From Chondrilla cf. caribensis (lineage: Eukaryota; Porifera; Demospongiae; Chondrillida; Chondrillidae): DNA of 64,000 nucleotides. Below are positions 36,214 to 64,000 of the stretch, one piece after another. The stretch is from NCBI GenBank assembly GCA_964020155.1, contig OZ026562.1, forward strand, positions 2,210,001 to 2,274,000, read 5' to 3'. The notes below the pieces were generated by a model. It saw nothing but the letters and a program-made list of their open reading frames with translations, did no database searches and was not told the DNA's origin. How positions within the stretch are numbered: the stretch's first letter is position 1; each line of letters begins with the position of its first letter. Position numbers and translations under genes: made by a program.

Positions 36214-36865
36214 TCTTTGCAGGATGGATGGCGAAACTGAACGATGCAAAAAGTTTGTCTTCAAGAGAAAATTCCGTATGTACGTATGGGTTGTTGCAAA
36301 TTACAGGCGGAAGTTGATGACATCATAACCATTGCCTTGCGCCGATATCTAATTGCCGATATAACCTGTGCTGATACCGCATTACGTGCAGAATGGATCT
36401 ACAACCATACGAAAAGACCAGCATCGACATAACCACATTTTCGGCGTAGAAGCATTATTCACACACATGAAACCGCCTAGGTAGCCCATTAGGACGAAGA
36501 CTAGGCATGCACGTATAATAATAATAATGATGATAATATGCAAATAAACTCTTTAAATGTTTCCGTATTGAGCAGGATTAAAGATTCAATCGATTCATTG
36601 TGTATACATTACTCGCATGATATCACATGTAAGGTTCATTAACTATAATATTATAGGTGGATACACTAGCTGGCCATGGAAGATTGAATAAAATTAGAAT
36701 AATCAAACAACTTGTGGCAGTTCTGTACAACCAAAAATAATTATTCATGATCATTATTTATGATACACACACATGGTGGTAATATCGATCACTAATATGA
36801 GTTTGAAAAGGAAAATAGATTCTCCCATACAAATGACGAAATTGGAACACTATTAGTGGATTTAT
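36214..36865. other. Intergenic: SERBP1-like promoter region and Rab 3' flank
   Basis: The 650 bp between the SERBP1-like start and the Rab stop codon (both minus). The part near 36240-36430 is less AT-rich and probably holds the SERBP1-like 5' UTR and promoter; the rest is AT-rich Rab 3' flank. No coding content. Confidence 0.4.
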
Positions 36866-37496
36866 CTAACAAAAGCATGATTTTGATGCTTCTGGACTCC
36901 TCTCTCGATAGACTGACACTGGGTCCACCCCTGGGGGAAGAGTGTCCTCTGTGATCTCCGACATCTGTTGACAAATGAGGCTGGTTAACATTTCAAACGA
37001 TTCTTTAATGTTCACTCCACTCTTTGCACTAGTCTCGATGTAAGGGAATCCGAGCTGGCTTGCCAATTGAGATGCTTGTTCTGAAGTAACAACTCGAGAA
37101 TCTTCAAGATCTTTCTTATTACCAACTAGTATTATGTTAACCATATTCCCTGACAGCTCCTTGATCTGTATGGCCCTGTACGGAAAGAAGAGAACAGACC
37201 AAGTGTACCATTAAAATTTCGTCAGTCAACCTTGCAAAGGTAGAAAAATATTGCATTCAACTACTTATTCTACCAGCTGATTGTACATGATATCCATACT
37301 TATTCACAAGCTATACACTATAAATGCACATACATACGTACCTACAGTATGATGCATATGTAGTTAATCCATGTACAATGGAATAGATACATATGGTACA
37401 TAAAAGAACATGTACAGTACACATATAAACATACAAACATGTACACACGTATGCACACAAACACACAAACACTGGCTGTGAACAGATATACGTACA

Positions 37497-37561
<65 letters not shown>

Positions 37562-40500
37562 GGATATGGACATGGAATCTTATTTAACGTGGGTGAGCCT
37601 TTAGCCCTGGGGGTTACTATACTAGGCGCCCACCAATCAATCGGATGTACACTAACAGCAATTAACTAGTGTCATCAACTAGGCGCTGTAAATTATTTCA
37701 GTCAGTATACTCCAGGATTCTTGGGAAGATAAACCTTTTAAATTCCACAATGACAACACTCAGGAAGACAGTTTCAAAGGATTCTTGTATTATCTCATCT
37801 CAACCTTTCCAAATTTCCAACTAGCTGAAGGGCTTCCCTAACCTGGGGTTGTAGGAACAACCCAAGCAGACTTATTGACAGAGGGCAAGTTAAAGGTGAT
37901 GAGGAAATGTTACAGTATATTCCTCCCAAATTGCTAACCCAAGAGTCAGAAGACAAAAAAGCAAGGATTACCCCTAGTGAAACTAGAACAGTCTGACTGG
38001 TTCGGTTATATCCATCCACTTTTTTGGAAGAATGAGCCAGTGCAGGGTGTTGTCATTTAAACCAGCGATCTGTGACCTGGAAAGTCTCTGCTGAGAAATC
38101 CCATGAGGAGAAACGTGTTAATACATGACTGACCATGTGTAACTACTTCCTACACACACAACAATAGATTACTATATTATAGCAAAACCACCATAGTACA
38201 GTCTTGTGAACTGTGGTGGAATCACAAGCAAGTTAGAGTAGTGTATAAATACAGTACAGAGTTGTGAATTGAATATTAAGTATTCGTGCTAAACATGTTA
38301 GCAATGGTGGTCTTTGACAACTGGAAATGTCTGTTTATTACCCATTTTCCTGAAATAACAACAAACAGCAAAATCAGAAGTGAAACAATTGGAAGGGAGG
38401 TTCTGCCGATCAGAGATCTATTTTCAAACTGATGGTCACTGTGAGTAGGATTTGTGCTGACTCAACTCCAGTGCACTCCCATAGAACTACAGTTGAACCT
38501 GCTATTCGTTAGGGCCAGACACTTTGACCACTGTATTGAGGCAGTCCATTCTTTGGAGGTGAAATTTGCATTAGCACGATAGAAATTCTAGCAAAAACAG
38601 AAATTGGTACATCAAAAAGTGTCCATTGTAGGGAGGTACATACATAATTTTCTCTATGTCCTTTATTCAGATTGTCCTCAAAATGCTTTCACTCTTTTCA
38701 GTGATCCCAGACTATACTGTACTTTCATTTCAACGAACTCTCTTCAAACCTGTGTCCAGACAGGCCCATGACCTAGCATGTAGGCTAAAAGTACTACATA
38801 ATAGGTACTGTAATGTATAGTATACATGTACCTACTGTATACATACGTACATTGTATACATATTCAGATATGTAATCAGTTTCAAACCACACCACCAGGT
38901 ATGAGCTAGGAGTAAACTCTAACAAACTCTGAACAACACAATACAAATGTACTCATGTACATACATATGTACGTATACGTTTAATTACACTGTATGTATG
39001 TATGTACGTATATGTACGTATGTGTGCATGTGAGCACATAATTGTGCATGTACGTACGTATGTACAGTACAATTCAGAAAAAAACTGAAAGTTTTAGGCC
39101 AATACCCATACCCATATATACCAGGTGCGGATTCAGCCGTCCTTTTTAAAAAAACGTATGGGTAGTCGTCAATAAACATGTGCAACATACGTACATGCCT
39201 TCGTCCATCCATTTTACAAACTGATTGTGAAGTACATACATACGTAAGTACATACACGAATATTCAATAATCACATGCACACACACAGAGTGTGTGTGTG
39301 TGTGAGTGAGTGAGTGAGCGCCGAGAGGTATTACACCTGTTTTACACATATACGTACATATATAACAGCACCATGTACCATATAGGCCACCCACTCACAC
39401 ACTGTACCCCATCCAAGGGTGAGATGGGAGTTCAACTGCCACCTTCACAGCATGCACAAAGTACACAACAAGCAATTGCAGGTTCCGATCATCTGTTAAT
39501 CTGAAACCAACTCTTCAACTACGTACACCTATCAATACATTAGTAAATACGTACGTACATGTCAGCAGATGTCAAACACTACATAATTCCAAAATACGTG
39601 TACAGGCAGTTGACAATTGACAGGTTTAAAGAGTAACGATACGTGACCAGTAGGAAGTGAATGGGGTAAATACATGATGTGAAAAGAAGTAACTGTTCCT
39701 TTTACAAGTCTAACACGCGTTGAACAAACAGTATCACAAAATCATCCCAAGACTGAAAGAACATCATTTGTGAGATCTAGAAAAGAAGACCACCCCAGAC
39801 ACTGCACTATAGTATTATATACGGGACCATTTACACCAGTAGTTAACGATAAGGTGTGTCCTGGAATGAAAGCCTGAATATTGCAGAATGCACTGGCTGC
39901 AAGACAATGTTACCCTGCTATACACACTGCACTCAGCACAATACTGTTAAAGGCGCAAACCCACAGTGTATTGGAGATACACCTCAGTAGAGGTCATCTT
40001 GAACTTGGTTGATCACAGAGAAATTTGGCCACTACCAACGCAAACAATATTGTGCTTAGTTGTAGAATGAGGTACGTATGCAACATGGAATGGCATCTTT
40101 AGACCTCGCCAGTATTGAGTCACAGGCATGTATCTTCAAGTATTGAATCATCTATCCACGGAGATAGATGGATAGATGTGAACATGCATCAAATGCTCAG
40201 TGTTGAAAACGTTTAATTCGATCAGTTCCTTGTTACCCCCTTGTACCTACATAGCAGCCAACAACTTTTAGGAGGAGTTGAAAATGCCACCAAAAGTACC
40301 ATTGTGTACTTCAACAGCCAAAAATGCATACAAGTTAGTTTCAATGTTAGCAACTCCTTGAAGAGTGCATCACAGGATGCTCAGTCATCTGCAACCATTG
40401 TTGTTCCATGGGGATTTGTGGAGTCCCTTCTATCACAAAAGATCAACTATACTGCACCAACTCGCACTATGTAGATCTCACATTGTGTGAGATATTTGTA

Positions 40501-40648
40501 ATATAAGCACATACAGGCGCTTACTTCTGTACAGTGGCAGTGTACATAGAAGTATTTTAACACTATGGACAACACACAGTGGTATTTATTTACAGCTAAG
40601 AAAAAACACAATCTCTTTAAGCAGTGTGTAATGTAGCCAGCCATGTAT

Positions 40649-40737
<89 letters not shown>

Positions 40738-40743
40738 ACATAT

Positions 40744-40788
<45 letters not shown>

Positions 40789-40801
40789 ACATACGTACAC
40801 A

Positions 40802-40832
<31 letters not shown>

Positions 40833-41597
40833 GCACGCACACACACACACACACACACACACAGTACAGTACAGTGTATTTCTACTATACAACAGCTCTC
40901 TTCGGCGGCACATTAGAGGATTTTAGACCCATACATTAAATCTGAGTTACCAGGTTAACCACATGTAACTATAATACTATAAAGTAGCTACCATTGAACA
41001 CATTCATCAGATTTGTCACACCATCAAATACAACAAAGAATATCAGTTACTATATCCCCCCACATTCAAATCCTAAATTCCGCATATCCCACCTTACCTC
41101 CTACCACACCGTGGACTATTTAATACTATAGACTACACACTCGAGAGATAACACAATAGTCAGTACGTATAACACAGTCTATGTAATAAGCTCTTACACA
41201 GCTGTAGATAGTACGTGCCTGTGTACCTTACTCACCACTCGCGCACGCTGACAAAGGAGTCATTGTTTGTGATGTCAAACATGAGTAGAAATCCCATTGC
41301 TCCTCTGTAGTACGCGTGTGTGATGGAACGGAAGCGTTCCTGTCCGGCCGTGTCCCATATCTGTAGTTTCACCTTTTTGTCCTGCACAACCACCGTCTTC
41401 ACCTTGAAATCTATGCCCACGGTCGACACATAACCGCTTATAAACGTGTTCTCGCAATACCGAAATATACAGGCGGTTTTTCCTACACCCGCGTTCCCAA
41501 CAACAAGGACCTTGAACATGAGGTCGAAAGAAGGGTCTGTTGAGGACCCCAAACTGTTGCCTTGCCTTGTTACTAACCGCGAATTCGAGTCGCTCAT
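36866..41597 (-). CDS. RAB3: Rab3-like small GTPase
   Basis: Rab3 proteins control docking and release of secretory vesicles. Two coding exons (41597-41236 and 37175-36866) joined through a split Trp codon give 223 aa. The sequence has the P-loop GNAGVGKTA, switch [12 protein letters not shown], switch [13 protein letters not shown], the Rab3-typical [16 protein letters not shown], the guanine motifs GNKKD and ETSAK, and a C-terminal SCFC, a CXC-type double geranylgeranylation signal. [12 protein letters not shown] and [12 protein letters not shown] favour Rab3 over Rab26, Rab27 or Rab37. An upstream in-frame stretch exists, but MSDSNSR is the plausible start. The 4.06 kb intron carries two long CA arrays. 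Confidence 0.92.
37498..37558. repeat. (CA)n microsatellite in the Rab intron
   Basis: A pure CA run of about 60 bp. Confidence 0.9.
40241..40474 (+). other. 77-codon open frame antisense in the Rab intron
   Basis: The plus-strand frame has balanced composition, three N-glycosylation-type sequons (NAT, NVS, NYT) and the segment [16 protein letters not shown], unlike the repeat-derived frames around it. It is preceded by an acceptor-like tacatag. It could be one exon of a nested gene, an old pseudogene, or chance. I do not recognise it. Confidence 0.2.
40650..40862. repeat. Long compound (CA)n microsatellite
   Basis: About 210 bp of CA interrupted twice by accacatatgtac/accacatacgtac, suggesting an internal duplication, in the Rab intron. 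Confidence 0.9.
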
Positions 41598-42782
41598 GTT
41601 ATATAACTCTATTTTCTCAATAGAATAGAAAGTCCTCCACAATAGCAACGGTTCCTCCACAAGCGTCCACAACAACAACAACACCTTTGCAACTCGATTA
41701 CTCCGAGTAACCGTATACCACCGACTGTGGTGTCGCCTTACGGGGGCGGACTAGGAAATAATTTCCGTTTTAAGCACTCGCGGAAAACACAAAAGTACAT
41801 GAATAATAACAATACTATATGAATGGCTGCTAACAGCGGTGACATACGTGCGTAGCTCATACAGCCATGTAGGTAGATCACGATCGTATTTCCCGTGAAT
41901 ATATTCTGTATGCTCCATTCTGATGTTGTATATTGTGTATCATGATCTCTATAGGCTCCACGCAGGTTGGGTGGCTTGGTTTCCAGATTTGCCTATGAAA
42001 AAAGAGCGAATGTAAGAGAGGATAAGGGCTCCCAGCCTGGTGGTCACAATACTCTATACAAAGAACTGTAGCAGAGGGACCGGGTCGATAGGGGATTTAG
42101 GACTAGACCAGTTATCTCCCTGCAGCAAGAGCAATTAAGCATCTTTTATTCACGAGATGACCAAATACACAGTCTCTGTGGAAAGCATAATCTATGTAAA
42201 CCTGTATATACTGTACTGTACATTGAAATTATTTAGTGGTTAATAAGACATGGGCACGAGGGCATTATGACATATAAAATACCAAGGGCGAGTGTATTTT
42301 ATGTCATACTGCCCGATCGAGTGTCCATGTCTTAACCGGTATAGCATCCATTATATTGCTAACGCTTTATACTGTTGTTAACACTTTTATACTATATATA
42401 TAAAATTGCTGTATAATAGTACTGTTTCTACGGTAACGGATGCTATTACTATATATATAACAAGTATGTATATACATAGGCTTATATAATATTCACTGAT
42501 GTGGAATTCAATAATGTAATAATAATTTTAATAATAATTAATTCAATAATAGTGTATAATATAGATATACGTATAACACTGAAACATGTACCTACGTATC
42601 ATAAGTATATATGTATCAATATTATATGTGATACATATACTGTACATCCAATACAATATTACATTATAAGTTCAATTTCTTTTACAATGAGACAAGATGA
42701 TTATGTGTATATGAATTAGACCTTGGATTGTTCCAGTTGGGAACCTTGGGGTATAATTAGTATGGTTACTTTTTTAACTTAG
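41598..42782. other. Intergenic: Rab 5' flank and cyclase copy A 3' flank
   Basis: The Rab 5' flank includes a GC box GGGGGCGG at 41742-41749. At about 41955 the tandem-duplicated segment begins (cacgcaggttgggtggcttg), matching 53297 onward. An insertion specific to this copy lies at 42234-42447. No gene seen. Confidence 0.5.
42234..42447. mobile_element. 214-bp foldback insertion present only in copy A
   Basis: Copy B reads gaaattattactacg where copy A has the insertion between two TATT words, a probable target duplication. The first half folds back: taagacatgggcac…gacatataaaatac pairs with gtattttatgtcat…tgtccatgtcttaacc. The second half has tagcatcc near 42343 matched by ggatgcta at its end. 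It is non-coding and MITE-like. Confidence 0.7.
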
Positions 42783-52005
<9,223 letters not shown>

Positions 52006-53296
52006 GTTGATGACTTGAGTCTCGAGTTTCCTCCTATAGCTACGCTGGTATCCTAACGAAGACGACACTTGGTCTAATAGGTGTGAGTGGACATCAGCTT
52101 GAACTAGAGATCGGAGCTAGAAGACCGCATCCACATCCGCCGTATTTATCGGTTTCGGTAGTGCATTCTGCTAACTGACGGAAGGCTGGTAGGGCGTACA
52201 CTTGCCTGAGACTCGCGAGATCGATACTTGTCACAAATTATCGTCTGCAGCACCGACAAACGCACTCCCATATGACACCTGTTACTGACACTTGCAGCTC
52301 ATAAGGTGTGTACCTTCTAGCCCTGACCGCCATGTAACTTATTGCCGGTCGCGATCGACGAGAATTTCTAACCGCCATTTTTTTCAAACAGCACTTAAAT
52401 GTGTCACGTGCAGCAGTGAAGAAGAGTTCTATCTCAGAACAATCATGTCGTTCGAAACCGTTTTGGTGGATCTGTTAATTGCTGTTGTTAAATGCCTAGT
52501 GTCTGTTTTTGACATGTTGCACTATAATGAAGAATTATCTGACTATCTATAAACCGTTATTTGAAGCCAAAATATGTGCAGAAAATAGACTCCCCAACTT
52601 GACGATTGGTGTATAGAATGGTTAGCTACACATATACTCCGTTTCAGTGGATTTAGTCTATGATGCGGGTTATGTCTGTTCAACAGGGAATCTCAATTTG
52701 AAGCAACTCGAACTAAAAGAGAACATATTAGTAAGTACCATGCACTTAATGTGCGTAGATCACTGTGAGCACATAGCTACTTCATATATTATACATAAAC
52801 ACATACTTCAATCATAATTGACTGTGCATTTCATATTATAATAAAGTCATTTGAAGACCTAGACTGAATTATGTACAGTATAATAATACTTGTGCATATG
52901 TATTGTAATTACATGATGTACAGACACACTGTACATGGCTTGCAGACAGTGAATACATTAATTTCGGAAAAAGCAGCTGTACAAGTGAAAGGTTATGATA
53001 TAGCTATAGTAACCGAATTATGTGTAAAGATCAAAGGTTTTATAATTATAATACCTTACCTAACGCTCATGACACAGACCATAGGATGTTCAATTCGATT
53101 GCATTATTTTTAGCTCGACTATTTTGTTTCTGATTTTAGGTTTCCATATTTCAATTAATGCAATGGAGCTATACAACAGCACACATTGAATATGTTATGT
53201 AATAATAGGTTTGGGAAATTTAAGATACAATAATATTAATTTTGTATAATCAATTGTTCTCTTCAATTCCAACCACTTTCCAGGTATTTCAAATCC
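52006..53296. other. 5' flank of cyclase copy A
   Basis: It holds the promoter and 5' UTR of copy A. A YY1-like ccgccatttt lies near 52372, also present upstream of copy B. A 35-codon plus-strand frame starts at 52445. The AT-rich remainder to 53296 shows nothing else and is shared with 62754-63985. Confidence 0.5.
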
Positions 53297-53929
53297 TCTT
53301 CACGCAGGTTGGGTGGCTTGGTTTCCAGATTTGCCCACAAAAAGAAAGAGCTACGTAGTGTAAGAGAGGATAAGGGTTTCTTAGCCTGGTGGTCAGCCAC
53401 AATACTCTATACAAAGAACTGTAGCAGAGGGGCCGGGGTCAATAGGGGATTTAGGACTAGCAACTGGTCTTCCTGTAGCAAGAGTAATTAATTAAGCATC
53501 TTTCTATTTGTGGGATGACCAAATACACAGTCTCTGTGAAAAGCATAATCTATGTAGACCTATACTGTATATACTGAACATTGAAATTATTACTACGTAT
53601 ATATAACAAGTATGTGTATATGTACGTATAGGCCTATATATAATATTCACTGATGTGGAATTCGATAATGTAATAAAATTTTAATAATAATTAATTCAAT
53701 AATAGTGTATATAGATATACGTATAACACTGAAACATGTACCTACGTATCATAGGTATATGCATCAATATTATATGTGATACACATACTGTACATCCAAC
53801 ACAATATTACATTCTAAGTTCCATTATTATACAATGAGACAAGATGATTATGTGTATATGAATTAGACCTTGGATTGTTCCAGTTGAGAACCTTGGGGCA
53901 TAATTAGTATGGTTACTTTTTTAATCTAG

Positions 53930-62753
<8,824 letters not shown>

Positions 62754-64000
62754 GTTGATGACTTGAATCTCGAGTTTCCTCCTATACGCTGGTATCCTAA
62801 CGAAGACGACACTCGGTCTAATAGGTGTGAGTGGACATCAGCTTGAACTGGAGATCGGAGCTAGAAAACCGCATCCACCGTATTTATCGGTTTCGGTAGT
62901 GCATTCTGCTAACTGACGGAAGGATAGTAAGGCATATATCACTTGCCTGAGACTCGCGAGATCGATAATTGTCACAAATTATCGTCTGCAGCACCGACAA
63001 ACGCACTACCACATGACACCTATTACTGACACTTGCAGCTCATAAGGTGCGTATCTTCCAGCCCTGACCGTCATGTAACTCATTGTCGACGAGAATCTTC
63101 ACCCGCCATTTTTTCGAACTAGTATGTATCTACTTGTATGTCACGTGCAGCAGTGTAGCAGCATAGATAGCAGCCTGAGAATTCTAATCTCAGAACCAAC
63201 ATGGTGTTCGAAACCGTTTTGGTGGGTCTTATGTAAGCCGCTATTCGGGCACTATGTGAAGAAAATAGATTCGTCTAACTTGAAGATTGGTGTATGGAAT
63301 GGATAGCTACCCGTTTTTAGTGGATTTAGTATGTGATGGTTATGTCTGTTGATAGGTCCCAGGGTCCGTTCAACAAGAAATGTTAATTTAAAACAAAACC
63401 GATTTTAAATAAGACATATTAGTAAGTACCACGTGCTTAATGTGCGTAGGTTACAGTGAGCATATAGGTAAAAACTAGGTAACTTGTATTCGCTCGAGGG
63501 GCTCAGGCACTGCAGCACTGAGCAGTTTGTAGGTTAATGTTATTGTGATCTCCATGGATAGGTGATTCCCTTCGCTATTGAAAGAATTTTTCTACAGTTA
63601 ATTAGAGGCTATCTGTGTCTGGAGAACCCCATTCCAAGTTGCCCAGACGAGTTATCCTGCTTTACGTAACTGGTTCCTCGTACATATCTGAATAATTTTA
63701 TTATAATTTGAAGGTTTATATTGTAATAATACCTTACACATATGTACACTTTGACCACTCATGCCACGGATCATAGAATGTTTTATTCGATTACATCTAG
63801 TATTAGCCCAAATATTATGTTCCTGATTTCAGATTCGCATATTTCTATTAATGCAATGAAGTTATACAGCAGCACACATTGAATACGTTATGTAGTAATA
63901 GGCTAGGAAAGATGCAATAGTATTTGTATAGTCAATTCTTCTCTTTGATTCCAACCACTTTTCCAGTTATTTCAAATCCTCCCTAATTCCCTGGTGGTCC
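62754..64000. other. 5' flank of cyclase copy B and right window edge
   Basis: It matches 52006-53296 with small indels and holds the promoter and 5' UTR of copy B. The plus-strand small frame of copy A is cut short here by a stop. The last 15 bases (ccctggtggtcc) resemble the start region of the duplicated unit. Confidence 0.5.

Overview
This 64 kb window is intron-rich nuclear DNA from an animal. It has many short exons with GT-AG introns, very abundant (CA)n and (CT)n microsatellites, and non-coding DNA full of GTAC/TACGTA-like palindromic words. The gene set (midasin, TYW2, a SERBP1/HABP4 protein, a Rab3-like GTPase, receptor guanylate cyclases) is metazoan. Compact introns and protein divergence suggest an early-branching invertebrate, possibly a sponge; that is inference, not something the sequence proves.

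Layout: (1) 497-15188, minus strand: the first 31 recognised exons of midasin (AAA1 to AAA4); the gene runs off the left edge. (2) 15189-15326: a 138-bp head-to-head promoter with an E-box and a palindromic CRE, shared with (3) the three-exon TYW2/TRMT12 gene, plus strand, 15327-17894. (4) 17895-19387: convergent intergenic DNA holding a frame-disrupted coding-like remnant. (5) 19388-31273, minus: a 25-exon coiled-coil gene (possibly CCDC171-like), with a U2-like snRNA and several MITE-like elements in its introns. (6) 31432-36213, minus: a six-exon SERBP1/HABP4-family RNA-binding protein, only 158 bp from the previous gene's start codon. (7) 36866-41597, minus: a two-exon Rab3-like GTPase with a 4 kb intron. 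(8) 42783-52005 and 53930-62753, minus: two complete tandem copies of a 19-exon receptor guanylate cyclase, with a hint of a third copy at the right edge.

Exon boundaries were worked out by eye from splice consensus and reading phase. All five complete models (TYW2, coiled-coil, SERBP1, Rab and each cyclase copy) close in frame (387, 1078, 404, 223, 1118 and 1117 aa). Midasin stays in phase for 1217 codons before its last, uncertain donor.

Most notable: the tandem cyclases, in which the first metal-binding aspartate of the catalytic domain appears replaced by alanine while the GTP-selectivity residues remain; a U2 snRNA-like gene with an altered branch-point recognition segment; the shared midasin/TYW2 promoter, which couples ribosome assembly with tRNA modification; and four exons whose 5' splice site is the edge of a (GT)n microsatellite.
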